From Sphingobacterium sp. HMA12 (GTDB lineage: Bacteria > Bacteroidota > Bacteroidia > Sphingobacteriales > Sphingobacteriaceae), in NCBI RefSeq assembly GCF_002933815.1, contig NZ_BEYR01000004.1, forward strand, positions 248,001 through 312,000: 64,000 nt of DNA. Direction: 5' to 3'. The notes beneath the pieces were generated by a model, which was given only the letters and a program-made list of their open reading frames with translations, did no database searches and was not told the DNA's origin. Of the stretch, positions 44,710 to 54,395 are shown one piece after another. The position numbers and the translations under genes are program-made. Numbering within the stretch: the first letter of the stretch is position 1; each line of letters begins with the position of its first letter.

Positions 44710-47394
44710 ATGTATGCTCGCTTATTGTTGTTAATCAATTGCCTTCTGCTTCCCTTTCTGGCTTCCGCTCAAATTGATCAGACCATACAGAAATTGGAGA
44801 CCTATCACGAAAGTCATGTTACGGAGAAAATTTATCTACACTTGGACAAAAATGACTATTCAGCGGGTGAAAATATCTGGTTCAAACTATATTGTACCAC
44901 GGCGCCATTTAATTACTTGAGCAATATCAGCAAGATTGCGAATATCGAATTGATCTCGCCGACAAATAGCATCATCAAAAGCATTAAAATCCCTCTCACA
45001 TTGGGCCTTGGCATCGGTGATTTGAGCCTATCGGACACACTCGTGGAAGGATCATACCGTATCAGAGCTTACACCCGCTGGATGGAAAACGATTCCGTCT
45101 CCAACTTCTATGAGCGGATTGTACCGGTTACCAATGGTCGGGCAGACAATGTCATTACTGAAAGTACTCTCCTTCAAAATGGAACTGAAAACCTCTTCCA
45201 GATCAACTTAAAGACAATTCAGGGCGCGCCACTAATAAACAGCAGCGTGAGCTATACCCTCCAACAGGACGGCCTAAAAGAAAAGAAGGGGCGCTTAAAA
45301 TCCAATGAAAATGGAACGATAGCTCTTGAGCTCAAAGATAATTTTAGGGGCGGAACATTATCCTTACAATTTTTATCATCAGATAAAAGACGGGTATTAA
45401 AGAATTTTACAATTCCAGATCCCAACCTACAGAACAGTATCCAGATTTTCCCTGAAAGTGGTGAGCTCGTAAACAATATTTTGAGCAAAACCGGGGTTAA
45501 AGTACTTACACCCGCCGGACTGGGCCTGAAGTCCAAAATCAAAATCGGAGAGGAAAACCAGGCTCCCATCATCGAATTTGAGACGAATGACCTCGGCATG
45601 GGCAGTATGCCGCTTATTTTAAGCACAGGAAAAAAATATATTGCCACGGCGGTATTCCCGGACGGGAATTCGGTGAGCAGCCCTCTGCCTCCGGTAGCTG
45701 CCTCAGGCTATGTACTCACTGTCAACTCAGGTTTAAAAGATAAAATCGCCGCGCAATTATCGGCGACAGATGACCTCGTAACAGGTAAAGAAGTCTACCT
45801 CATTGCACAATACAATGGACTTGTTTTACATGCTGTTAAACAAAAGTTAAACGGGCCGGAAATATTATTCAACATTCCCAAACAAGACCTTTCTTCGGGA
45901 GTAATCCAATTATCAGTACTGAATGAACAGCTGGTTCCGATCATCGAAAGGCTCGTATTTAGTTACAATGCGCCAAAAACAATGTTGCCAATAACCTTAC
46001 AATTGAACAAGCCAACATTTACAACACGGGATCAGGTAATCGCAAATCTTTCGGTTAAGGAAGGTAGCAGTGATACCTCAAAAATAGCGGCACTCTCCGC
46101 CTCGGTGATCAACCTCAGTAAAGTCGATTCTGCTACAGCGCAATATTATTCTTCAATTGTCTCCGAGCTCCTCTTAAAATCCGATCTCAGGGGCTTTATA
46201 GAACGTCCAAATTATTACTTTGAAGATCTCAACAATATCAAGTTCAATGAGCTTGACAACCTTATGCTGATCCAGGGCTGGCGTAAGCTAGATTGGAAAA
46301 ATTACCTTAATACGACGAATAATGCGTACCTTCCGGAGAAGGGTCTCACGGTCTCGGGTACTGTTAAAAAAACCGGAAGAAAGGCAGTAGTTCCGAATGC
46401 AAAAGTTACTTTAGTCCCCACGAGCAATATGATGCTAAGTATAGATACGCTGACAGATAGTGATGGTAGATTTTCTTTTGATAACCTATTTTTTGCGGAT
46501 AGTATCAAGTTTATTGTCACCGGAAATGGTCAAAAAGAGAAGAATAGAGTCGATATACTTGTTGACAATGCGTCCTCTCCCCCAGTCAGAGAAAGTAAAG
46601 ACAAACCACTGGTGCTGAATGACATCAACACCAAGCTAATCAACCAGCTTAAAGACAATCAGCAATTCCTGTCCGAACTTGAAGCTGCCGGTATTATTCA
46701 AAAAAGCATCAAACTGGAAGAAGTTCAGGTCAACAGGGTCAGAGTCAATAAAGCAGATAAAAATTCAAGAAACCTCAATGGCCCAGGCAATGCTGATCAG
46801 GTGCTTACGGCCGAGGATCTGTCTACCTGTGCGACCCTGGAGCAATGCCTTGCGGGGAGACTAGTGGGAGTTATTTTCCGAAATGGAGTCCCTTACAGTA
46901 CCCGATCGGTGGGATTAAATGGCGGCAGCCCCATGCAGGTAGTGCTAGACGGCATGTATATTGAGCCTGACCAGATTAGTATGATCAACGTCCCGGATAT
47001 CGCGAGCATCGAAGTGCTGAGAAGCGCTGGAAACACCGCTATTTATGGAATGTACGGCGGCAACGGTGTATTGGTTATCACCAGTAAATCTGGCGATGCG
47101 ATGTTATCCGCCTATACGCCAACAGGAATAATAACCATTTTACCCAAAGGTCTGCATGTGAATCGCAACTTTTACAAGCCACAATATAATAGCACACAGA
47201 AACAAGAGCTTAATCGTGATCTGAGAACAACAATCGCCTGGGAACCAAATCTGGTAACAACTAAAAACGGAGAAGCCAAATTTGATTTCTATACTTCGGA
47301 TGAACCCGGAACCTATAAAATCACGATTGAAGGAATTGACATGGAGGGAAAAATTGCACACCTGGAATATTTAATGGAAGTAAAGCCACAATAG
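44710..47394 (+). CDS. MG2/alpha-2-macroglobulin-like protein with TonB plug domain
   Basis: 894 residues, signal peptide ending LASAQ (about 21). Residues about 38-130 are an MG2-like beta domain (KIYLHLDKNDYSAGENIWF). Residues about 545-600 are a carboxypeptidase-regulatory-like domain (SGTVKKTGRKAVVPNAKVT). Residues about 690-800 are a TonB plug-like domain (LAGRLVGVIFRNGVPYS, NTAIYGMYGGNGVLVI). The end (TTIAWEPNLVT...FDFYTSDEPGTYKI) is again macroglobulin-like. No barrel follows, so it is a plug domain outside a receptor. Probably surface or periplasmic; function unknown. Confidence 0.85.
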   Translation: MYARLLLLINCLLLPFLASAQIDQTIQKLETYHESHVTEKIYLHLDKNDYSAGENIWFKLYCTTAPFNYLSNISKIANIELISPTNSIIKSIKIPLTLGLGIGDLSLSDTLVEGSYRIRAYTRWMENDSVSNFYERIVPVTNGRADNVITESTLLQNGTENLFQINLKTIQGAPLINSSVSYTLQQDGLKEKKGRLKSNENGTIALELKDNFRGGTLSLQFLSSDKRRVLKNFTIPDPNLQNSIQIFPESGELVNNILSKTGVKVLTPAGLGLKSKIKIGEENQAPIIEFETNDLGMGSMPLILSTGKKYIATAVFPDGNSVSSPLPPVAASGYVLTVNSGLKDKIAAQLSATDDLVTGKEVYLIAQYNGLVLHAVKQKLNGPEILFNIPKQDLSSGVIQLSVLNEQLVPIIERLVFSYNAPKTMLPITLQLNKPTFTTRDQVIANLSVKEGSSDTSKIAALSASVINLSKVDSATAQYYSSIVSELLLKSDLRGFIERPNYYFEDLNNIKFNELDNLMLIQGWRKLDWKNYLNTTNNAYLPEKGLTVSGTVKKTGRKAVVPNAKVTLVPTSNMMLSIDTLTDSDGRFSFDNLFFADSIKFIVTGNGQKEKNRVDILVDNASSPPVRESKDKPLVLNDINTKLINQLKDNQQFLSELEAAGIIQKSIKLEEVQVNRVRVNKADKNSRNLNGPGNADQVLTAEDLSTCATLEQCLAGRLVGVIFRNGVPYSTRSVGLNGGSPMQVVLDGMYIEPDQISMINVPDIASIEVLRSAGNTAIYGMYGGNGVLVITSKSGDAMLSAYTPTGIITILPKGLHVNRNFYKPQYNSTQKQELNRDLRTTIAWEPNLVTTKNGEAKFDFYTSDEPGTYKITIEGIDMEGKIAHLEYLMEVKPQ

Positions 47395-47433
47395 CAAGCC
47401 GAACAAACCGTTATACATTTAAATAAACTCATT

Positions 47434-48207
47434 ATGGAGCATATCAAAACCCAAGTAGAAGACCATATTTTAAGCATTTTTCTGGATCGAGGAAAGTCAA
47501 ACGCCATAGATACGCTATTACTGAAAGAGCTAATAGAGACGTTGGAGATAAATCGGGAAAACGACGCCGTTCACGGTGTGATTCTTATTGGTAAGGAGAA
47601 CTTTTTCAGTGCGGGGCTTGATCTCATCACCTTATTTGGCTATAATGAGGATCAAATCAGGGAATTTTGGAATCTTTTTTTGGAGGCAACCTCGCTCTTG
47701 GCATCATTTCCAAAACCAATCGCAGCGGCCATATCCGGTCATAGTCCTGCCGGAGGCTGCGTATTTGCCCTATGCTGCGACTATAGGATCATGGCCGAGG
47801 GTAATTTCGTCATCGGGCTCAATGAAATACCGGTGGGGCTCATTGTACCGGAAAGTATCTTTCAACTGTATGCTTTCTGGATTGGAAGACACAACGCGTA
47901 TCAAAATCTGCTTGAGGGAAAACTCTTAACTCCAGATGAGGCAAAATCGCAAGGTTTGGTAGATGATGTCGTTCCGGCAAACATGCTTTTTAATACCGCA
48001 GCAAAGAAAATAAAACAGATCACACAGTTTAATCAAAAGACCTGGCAGACCTCCAAACTGAACTTCAGAAAAGAAATAATTCTTAAATTGCGCGAGAATA
48101 GAGAAGAAACTATTCAGGAAATCCTTGTGCAATGGTGGCTGCCATCAACAAGGTCAATATTAAAGTCGATCATAGATAACTTGACTTCAAAAAATAGTAC
48201 TAAATAA
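47434..48207 (+). CDS. Enoyl-CoA hydratase/isomerase family protein
   Basis: 257 residues of the crotonase fold. The oxyanion-hole segments are KENFFSAGLDL (about 52-62) and ISGHSPAGGCVFALCCDYRI (about 101-120), with NEIPVGLIVPES following. Typical hydratase Glu residues are not clearly at both positions, so isomerase or other acyl-CoA chemistry is possible. It lies 39 bases after the MG2 gene; a lipoprotein gene follows in 11 bases. Confidence 0.9.
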   Translation: MEHIKTQVEDHILSIFLDRGKSNAIDTLLLKELIETLEINRENDAVHGVILIGKENFFSAGLDLITLFGYNEDQIREFWNLFLEATSLLASFPKPIAAAISGHSPAGGCVFALCCDYRIMAEGNFVIGLNEIPVGLIVPESIFQLYAFWIGRHNAYQNLLEGKLLTPDEAKSQGLVDDVVPANMLFNTAAKKIKQITQFNQKTWQTSKLNFRKEIILKLRENREETIQEILVQWWLPSTRSILKSIIDNLTSKNSTK

Positions 48208-48218
48208 ATAAAAACAAC

Positions 48219-48902
48219 ATGAGAAATCTCTTTTTCTTTGTTCTGATCTGTATCTCGATAGGTATATTCTCCTGTAGAAACAATAAAAAGGAAGACAAGG
48301 CCGTAAAAATTGCCCAAGATTCTATCCCCTTAGATACGATAAGCAAACCCGACACACTCGAAAAGGAAGTCAAAAAAGAGGATACAGAAACATTAGAACA
48401 AGTTTTGGAAAAAATAGCCAAAGCGTATACCGATCAAGACAGCAAAACAATCAATAGTTATATACATCCCAAATTAGGGATCTATATCATCTATCGTCCC
48501 GGGGCATTGGATTCGTATGTACATCAAAATAATTTCAACTTTTCCAAACCGGTGCCAGAGTATCATTCGTATGAAAAACTGAGTTACAAAGGACCTTTAA
48601 AAACTGGAAAACTTCCCGTTTTTGACTGCGGCACAATGAAATGGGATAAGCTCGGTTTTTTTTATGACAAGAAATCCCGCCCGAATGAACTGTCACAAAC
48701 AGCCAAGTTTATGAATGAGATTTTAGACGCAAAAATTACGGGTAACGAATTACAACGATTAAGAAATATAGAAGTCAGGAGTTACCGCGCGATAATGACC
48801 TCCAATGAAAGCGAAGAACCATTTGTTTTTCACGTTACAAAAGAAGGGGAAAAATGGTACATTACAGTCATTGATCGTGCATATGCGGGTTGCGATGCCT
48901 AA
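48219..48902 (+). CDS. Lipoprotein of unknown function
   Basis: 227 residues with a lipoprotein signal peptide (lipobox GIFSC, Cys about 19) followed by an acidic/basic linker (KKEDK, KEVKKEDTETLEQ). The globular part (about 62-227) recalls NTF2-like folds (KIAKAYTDQDSKTINSYIHP) but lacks a diagnostic motif. It lies between the enoyl-CoA hydratase family gene and the phosphohexomutase gene on the same strand. Confidence 0.65.
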   Translation: MRNLFFFVLICISIGIFSCRNNKKEDKAVKIAQDSIPLDTISKPDTLEKEVKKEDTETLEQVLEKIAKAYTDQDSKTINSYIHPKLGIYIIYRPGALDSYVHQNNFNFSKPVPEYHSYEKLSYKGPLKTGKLPVFDCGTMKWDKLGFFYDKKSRPNELSQTAKFMNEILDAKITGNELQRLRNIEVRSYRAIMTSNESEEPFVFHVTKEGEKWYITVIDRAYAGCDA

Positions 48903-48936
48903 AAGATTTTTTTACATTTAGCCATATTTAAAGATA

Positions 48937-50673
48937 ATGGGAAATTTAGATAAAGACATACAAAAGAAAATCGACGATTGGTTAACCTCAAATTATGATG
49001 AGGAAACAAGAGATGCTGTTCAGAAATTAATAGATGAGCAGGCCGAGACGGAGCTGATTGATTCATTCTACAAGGATCTCGAGTTTGGAACTGGAGGATT
49101 AAGAGGGATTATGGGGGTAGGCTCCAATCGCATGAATAAATACACGATTGGAAAAGCAACTCAGGGATTATCAAACTACCTAATCAAACAGTTTCCCAAC
49201 CAGGAAATAAAGGTAGCAGTCTCTTACGATAGCCGTAACAACTCGCAATCTTTTGGTCACCTTGTAGCCCAGGTATTTGCTGCAAATGGAATCACGGTTT
49301 ATCTGTTTGACGAGTTACGTCCTACACCAATGTTATCTTTTGCAATCCGCCATTTTGGTTGCCAAAGCGGGGTCATGTTGACAGCTTCACATAATCCGAA
49401 GGAATACAATGGTTATAAAGCCTACTGGAACGACGGCTCGCAATTGACCGCGCCACATGATGAGAATGTGATCGATGAAGTCAATGCAATCGCCTCCGTT
49501 AAAGACATCCGATTTGAGGGAAACGCCCAGCATATCATTCCAGTCGGAGAAGAAATTGATCAAATTTATATTGATGCCAATATCGCATTGAGTATACATC
49601 CGGAAGCTGTACGCGCACAGAAAGACTTAAAAATAGTTTACTCTCCGATCCATGGTACAGGAATTACAATTGTACCAAAAATGCTCGCATCATGGGGTTT
49701 TGAAAACGTTATGGTAGTCACTGAACAGGCAACACCGGATGGAAATTTCCCAACGGTCATCTATCCAAATCCGGAGGAGGAAGATGCAATGGCCTTGGCG
49801 AAGAAAAAAGGTGAAGAGATTGACGCGGATCTCGTTTTGGCAACTGACCCCGATGCGGACCGTGTCGGAATCGCCGTTAAAAACAACCTCGGCCAATTTC
49901 AGTTACTCAATGGCAATCAGATCGGCAGCCTGCTGATCTATTATGTCTTAAGTGCAAAGAGTGATCTAAAACAATTGGGACATAACCCTTACATCGTTAA
50001 AACAATTGTAACCAGCAACCTTCAGGCTGATATTGCTAATCATTATCATGTGTCGCACTATGAAACCCTCACTGGCTTTAAATATATAGGGGAACTGATA
50101 ACAAAATTAGGAGATTCGGCTCAATATCTAGCCGGTGGAGAGGAAAGTTATGGCTACCTCGTCGGTGATCTTGTCAGAGATAAGGATGCGCCCAATTCAT
50201 GCGCTTTCTTAGCTGAAATGACGGCATATTTTAAATCAAAAGGCAAGACTGTCTATGAGGTTCTATTGGAGATCTATCAAGAATTTGGCTGCTATCAGGA
50301 GAAACTGATTTCCTTAACGAAAAAAGGAAAAGCCGGAGCTGAGGAAATTCAGGCTATGATGGCCGGGTTACGTCAAAATTTACCAACGAAACTCGGCGGA
50401 ATCGAAGTTAAGGAAATTCGGGACTATCAACTTTCCCAAACTACTGATATGAAGACAGGAAGTAAGAAAGAGATTACACTTCCAAAGTCGGACGTATTGC
50501 AATTTATCACGACGGATGGTGACGTGATTTCGGCAAGACCTTCCGGTACGGAACCGAAAATCAAATTTTATTGCTCAGTCAAGGGAATACTTCAGGACAA
50601 AAAGGACTATCTAAATCTTCAACATACGTTGGAAGAAAAAGTGGACCGCATGATGAAAGATATTGTTGGTTAA
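48937..50673 (+). CDS. Phosphohexomutase (phosphoglucomutase/phosphomannomutase family)
   Basis: 578 residues, the usual length for the long phosphohexomutase of Bacteroidota. It interconverts hexose 1- and 6-phosphates. The active-site phosphoserine loop is TASHNPKEYNG (Ser about 151), the metal loop is DPDADR (about 304-309), the sugar-binding loop GEESYGYLVGD (about 402) and the phosphate-binding loop RPSGTEPKIKF (about 534). Its stop is directly followed by the ATG of the NUDIX gene, so the two are coupled. Confidence 0.95.
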   Translation: MGNLDKDIQKKIDDWLTSNYDEETRDAVQKLIDEQAETELIDSFYKDLEFGTGGLRGIMGVGSNRMNKYTIGKATQGLSNYLIKQFPNQEIKVAVSYDSRNNSQSFGHLVAQVFAANGITVYLFDELRPTPMLSFAIRHFGCQSGVMLTASHNPKEYNGYKAYWNDGSQLTAPHDENVIDEVNAIASVKDIRFEGNAQHIIPVGEEIDQIYIDANIALSIHPEAVRAQKDLKIVYSPIHGTGITIVPKMLASWGFENVMVVTEQATPDGNFPTVIYPNPEEEDAMALAKKKGEEIDADLVLATDPDADRVGIAVKNNLGQFQLLNGNQIGSLLIYYVLSAKSDLKQLGHNPYIVKTIVTSNLQADIANHYHVSHYETLTGFKYIGELITKLGDSAQYLAGGEESYGYLVGDLVRDKDAPNSCAFLAEMTAYFKSKGKTVYEVLLEIYQEFGCYQEKLISLTKKGKAGAEEIQAMMAGLRQNLPTKLGGIEVKEIRDYQLSQTTDMKTGSKKEITLPKSDVLQFITTDGDVISARPSGTEPKIKFYCSVKGILQDKKDYLNLQHTLEEKVDRMMKDIVG

Positions 50674-51216
50674 ATGGAAAAGTGGAAACTACTATCATCT
50701 GAATATATCTGCAAAGAACCCTGGGCGACTTTACGCCGGGATACATGCCAACTGCCCGATGGACGCATTAATGACCATTATTATGTACTGGAATATCCAG
50801 ATTGGGTCAACATGGTCGGGATTACAGCGCAAAACGAGTTATTGGTCATCAGGCAATATCGTCACGGAGCAGGGGTCCTTTCCTTGGAAATTCCAGCTGG
50901 TACAACGGAGCCGGGTGAAAATCCCCAAGATGCCGCAGTACGGGAAATGCTCGAAGAAACAGGATATCAGTTTGAAAAAATTGAAGAGATCGCTACGCTC
51001 TATGCCAATCCGGCAACAAGTGGTAATATTACTTATACTTATCTCATGACAGGAGGACAGAAAGTTCAGGAACAGGAACTGGATGAACACGAAGAGATTG
51101 ACGTTATCCTAATACCGCTTAAGGAAGCAAAAACCATGCTGTTGGAAAACAAATTTAGCCAAGCTCTGCATAGCAGTGCATTATTCTATGCTTTTAATAA
51201 ATTAGGCTTGTTTTAA
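50674..51216 (+). CDS. NUDIX hydrolase (ADP-ribose pyrophosphatase type)
   Basis: 180 residues. The Nudix box GTTEPGENPQDAAVREMLEE with TG (about residues 74-96) is intact, including the catalytic REMLEE. The upstream beta-structure (VIRQYRHGAGVLSLEIPAG) is typical of ADP-ribose/nucleoside-diphosphate-sugar pyrophosphatases. It starts right after the stop of the phosphohexomutase. The stop codon (TAA at 51214-51216) lies inside a perfect terminator palindrome. Confidence 0.93.
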   Translation: MEKWKLLSSEYICKEPWATLRRDTCQLPDGRINDHYYVLEYPDWVNMVGITAQNELLVIRQYRHGAGVLSLEIPAGTTEPGENPQDAAVREMLEETGYQFEKIEEIATLYANPATSGNITYTYLMTGGQKVQEQELDEHEEIDVILIPLKEAKTMLLENKFSQALHSSALFYAFNKLGLF

Positions 51217-51230
51217 AACAAGCCTAATTT
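51199..51230 (+). terminator. Terminator overlapping the NUDIX stop codon
   Basis: Arms 51199-51214 and 51215-51230 are 16 bases each and perfectly complementary with no spacer, followed by TATTCTGTTTTTTC. The stop codon TAA (51214-51216) is at the centre. Confidence 0.75.
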
Positions 51231-51282
51231 TATTCTGTTTTTTCCTTTCATACTTTAATTTTCACTAGACTTTTGATTTTTG

Positions 51283-51290
51283 TACCTTTG
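51283..51290 (+). promoter_or_regulatory. -7 box, 4 bases before the ATG at 51295
   Basis: TACCTTTG matches TAnnTTTG; TGCC then the ATG follow. The geometry equals that of xseA and purD, and the surrounding sequence TTTGTGCYATG is shared with purD. Confidence 0.55.
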
Positions 51291-51294
51291 TGCC

Positions 51295-52608
51295 ATGGCA
51301 AGAGAAATTTTTGAAACTAAGCGAAAGGCCCTGAAAATAAATCTAAACCCAGAGATTTACGGAACCTTCGCCGAGATCGGTGCTGGACAGGAAGTCGCAC
51401 GTAACTTTTTCAATGCAGGAGCTGCATCAGGCACAATCGCGAAAACGATGTCAGCTTATGACATGGCATTCAGTGACGCCATATATGGTGAAGAAGAAGA
51501 CGGCAGATACGTCAGCAGAACCCGTTTACAGAAGATGCTCTCCCATGAATTTAACTTGCTGACGCAACGGTTACATGGCGACAAGTATTGCAACAAAAAA
51601 TTCTTTGCCTTTGCGGACACGGTTACCACGTTGAATTTTACCAAAACCAATGAGCCTCACGGCTGGATCGGTCTTCGGTTTCAAAACGAGGTCGGTGGCC
51701 CCACAAATGACATTATCGTCCATGTCAGACTCTTGGACAGTGACAACCAGCTGCAACAGAAAGTATTGGGTATTATTGGTGTAAACCTGTTGTTTGCCGC
51801 ATATTACTACGCAGAAAATGTACAGACAATGATTGAATCCCTGGTTGATAATTTGTCGATAGGATCTGTCGAAATTGATCTGGTTAAATTAAACGGTCCT
51901 TTGTTCGAAAATGTCAACCAACGCCTGATCAACTTATATCTTATTGCCAAAGGGTTCGCAAAAGCAGCTATTTTCCAGCCGGACGGTAAAGCAGTACAGA
52001 TCAAGGATTATTTATATAAAAAGAATATCATCTTACTTCGCACAAAATACCGTCAGAAATCACTTCCTAACTTTGACTTATTTAACCTTGCCGTCGAGCA
52101 GTTTAAGAAAAATACAGGCGCTACTGATCAAGATACTATTGTTTTGATCGAGGTTTTGATGGGGAATGTCTTAGAGGATACGCATGAAATTACAGATGAA
52201 GATCTACAAGAATTCGCATCAAGAGCAGATGAGCTATGTGCCACAGGCAATAATATTATCGTTAGCAACTTCCGTAGAAATAATCATCTCGCTGAGTTTA
52301 TAAGCAACTTTAAACCCAAGAATATCGGAATTGCGACAAACGTTTATAACTTAAAGAACATTTTCAATTCGGACAACTACAATAAAGAACTCTATACCAA
52401 TGAACTATTATCGTACATATCCGGTATGTTCAACAAGAATGTAAAGCTTTATGCTTATCCTTATCTATTGAAAAAGGAAAACAAAATCATCACCACACAG
52501 AATATGCCGGTTTCGGAAGAGGCACAACCTCTCTTCGAATTCCTGATCAAGAACGGATACATTATAGATATTGAAAATTACGACGAGAAATTTGTAAAAA
52601 CCGTATAA
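51295..52608 (+). CDS. Conserved Bacteroidota protein of unknown function
   Basis: 437 residues from the ATG at 51295 (MAREIFETKRKALKINLNPE), chosen over 51280 because of the promoter box four bases upstream. The N-terminus (YGTFAEIGAGQEVARNFFNA) is very well conserved in the phylum in my recollection. Such proteins are sometimes named nicotinate-nucleotide adenylyltransferase, but no nucleotidyltransferase HxGH or ISxxxxR motif is present, so that name is not supported here. It is probably cytoplasmic. A terminator follows. Confidence 0.8.
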   Translation: MAREIFETKRKALKINLNPEIYGTFAEIGAGQEVARNFFNAGAASGTIAKTMSAYDMAFSDAIYGEEEDGRYVSRTRLQKMLSHEFNLLTQRLHGDKYCNKKFFAFADTVTTLNFTKTNEPHGWIGLRFQNEVGGPTNDIIVHVRLLDSDNQLQQKVLGIIGVNLLFAAYYYAENVQTMIESLVDNLSIGSVEIDLVKLNGPLFENVNQRLINLYLIAKGFAKAAIFQPDGKAVQIKDYLYKKNIILLRTKYRQKSLPNFDLFNLAVEQFKKNTGATDQDTIVLIEVLMGNVLEDTHEITDEDLQEFASRADELCATGNNIIVSNFRRNNHLAEFISNFKPKNIGIATNVYNLKNIFNSDNYNKELYTNELLSYISGMFNKNVKLYAYPYLLKKENKIITTQNMPVSEEAQPLFEFLIKNGYIIDIENYDEKFVKTV

Positions 52609-52636
52609 TATACGCTTCGTTAAAATTTAATTTATT

Positions 52637-52668
52637 ATATAGTCCAATTTAGTTAAATTGGACTATAT
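52637..52668 (+). terminator. Terminator after the 51295 gene
   Basis: Arms 52637-52650 and 52655-52668 (14 bp) are perfectly complementary around AGTT, followed by TTATTT. Confidence 0.75.
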
Positions 52669-52683
52669 TTATTTCCAGTCTTC

Positions 52684-53217
52684 ATGAAGCAAGAAAATGT
52701 TATATTAGTCGATGCTAACGATACTTTCATTGGTCTTATGGAAAAATACGAAGCCCATGAAAAGGGCTTGTTGCATCGTGCATTTAGTGTCTTTTTATTT
52801 AATGATCGGGATCAATTACTCTTGCAGCAAAGGGCTTTGGATAAATACCATTGTGGCGGGCTTTGGACAAACAGCTGCTGTTCGCACCAACGCCTCGGAG
52901 AGAGCAATATGGACGCTGCAACAAGACGCCTGACAGAAGAGCTCCAGATTGAGGCAACAGCGCTATATGATGCCTTTTCATTTGTATACAGCGCCCAATT
53001 TGACAATGGCCTTACCGAACATGAATTTGATCATATCCTGATTGGAAAATTCAGTGGAGCCCCTGATTTTAATCCGGCAGAAGTCGCCGCTGTACAGTAT
53101 ATGAGTCAACAAGAGATCGAAGATAAAATCACGCACTTTCCGGAGAAATTTACACCTTGGTTCAAGCTAATCTATCAACGTGTATTTGAAACCTATTTAG
53201 ACAAATACAAGAAGTAA
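52684..53217 (+). CDS. idi: Isopentenyl-diphosphate delta-isomerase (type 1, Nudix fold)
   Basis: 177 residues, the usual length. It converts isopentenyl diphosphate to dimethylallyl diphosphate for isoprenoid synthesis. Motifs: HRAFSVFLFN, the Cys-containing active-site motif WTNSCCSHQRLGE (about 60-72), the Nudix-like RRLTEELQIE and HEFDHIL with the second catalytic Glu. The ATG at 52684 follows the terminator closely, so it may have its own promoter in the short gap. Confidence 0.95.
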   Translation: MKQENVILVDANDTFIGLMEKYEAHEKGLLHRAFSVFLFNDRDQLLLQQRALDKYHCGGLWTNSCCSHQRLGESNMDAATRRLTEELQIEATALYDAFSFVYSAQFDNGLTEHEFDHILIGKFSGAPDFNPAEVAAVQYMSQQEIEDKITHFPEKFTPWFKLIYQRVFETYLDKYKK

Positions 53218-53308
53218 GATAATACCCATACTCCATCAGCAGTACTATAATACCAGCCCTAAGAGTTGCAGCCCCTGTAAATTCACTTTTATAATGCTGA
53301 GGAAATCC

Positions 53309-54133
53309 CTATAGATATTTCTTATAGATGGAATACATAATCTTTAAATCGTTTTCACCCAAAAATGCTGTATTCACATCCTGTTGGATATAGTGAATCT
53401 TAAATGCCTTTATTGCCGCATCCAGATTACTGACATCATAGCCAATAATGCGTAACGCCATTTTGGGGTTAAAGTCAACAGGAGGTGTTTCCAAAAATTC
53501 TTCATACCAATAGCCAAATCCCTGATCAGCCAGCTTTTTCCAAGGGAATCGTGACGGATCATTTTTACGTGTAGGCGCAAGATCCATGTGACCGATGAAA
53601 TTTGCCTGCGGAATCTTATAAGTATTCTTTAGATAAGTCAATAGTTGTGTCAACGCATTTATCTGAGCATCCGTCCAGGGATCTGTTGTCCCATTATTAT
53701 CCAGTTCAATACCTATGGACGAAGAATTCAGGTCGGTATCATTTCCCCATTTACCCAGACCCGCATGATGCGCACGGTACAGATCATTCACCATCTGCAC
53801 AACCTTGCCGTCCCTACCGACCACATAATGTGAACTTACACCTGCTTTTGCGGAATGAAAGGTACGAATGGTCTGTCCCAGAGAATCCTGAGCCGTGTGA
53901 TGGATAACCACAAAATTAGGCTTCCGGATACCAAAATTGATGGAGGCAATCCACTGCTGATCTTTGACATTTACTTTATCCAGCTGCCCGGTTACGGGAG
54001 AGGCGCGATATAAATTAGAAAACTCCTTCGCTTGATTCTTATATACTTTCTCGGTCTTCGCATATTTATTGCCCGCACAAGATGTAATCAATGCCGCAGC
54101 AATAAAAAGATTGAATATTAATGTTATCTTCAT
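53309..54133 (-). CDS. N-acetylmuramoyl-L-alanine amidase (Amidase_2 type) lipoprotein
   Basis: 274 residues from the ATG at 54133 (MKITLIF), which starts a lipoprotein signal peptide with lipobox ALITSC. A frame to 54151 adds six residues. Zinc ligands are in VVIHHTAQ (about 81-82), GHMDLAPTR and DPSRFPW. The internal SSHYVVGRDGKVVQMVND and HHAGLGKW match the AmpD/PGRP fold. It cleaves the bond between MurNAc and the peptide in the outer periplasm, for wall recycling or remodelling. Confidence 0.9.
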   Translation of the reverse strand: MKITLIFNLFIAAALITSCAGNKYAKTEKVYKNQAKEFSNLYRASPVTGQLDKVNVKDQQWIASINFGIRKPNFVVIHHTAQDSLGQTIRTFHSAKAGVSSHYVVGRDGKVVQMVNDLYRAHHAGLGKWGNDTDLNSSSIGIELDNNGTTDPWTDAQINALTQLLTYLKNTYKIPQANFIGHMDLAPTRKNDPSRFPWKKLADQGFGYWYEEFLETPPVDFNPKMALRIIGYDVSNLDAAIKAFKIHYIQQDVNTAFLGENDLKIMYSIYKKYL

Positions 54134-54287
54134 ATCGAAATGTTTCAACACAAATATACTTCCAAAATACCATATCAGGAGGATTGTAGCTTAAATTGAT
54201 ACAATAACTTTCCGATCCTGTAATACTTTTCACGAAATCATTCCTTATTCATGGTCGGTTTGTTTCTAACATAATCTGATCATTAAA

Positions 54288-54314
54288 AAAGTCCGGACGG
54301 GATGTCCGGACTTT
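54288..54314 (-). terminator. gcvP terminator
   Basis: Arms 54288-54298 and 54304-54314 (11 bp, GTCCGGAC core) with the 5-base loop GGGAT. The A-run before it gives a T-run on the gcvP (minus) transcript. It would also end transcripts running plus. Confidence 0.7.
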
Positions 54315-54395
54315 CTGCGATACATAGAACTTATTTGTGTGCTCATAAAAGCCACCGTTAGCGGGAGGCATTATTACTATATTTTTTAAGACTTG

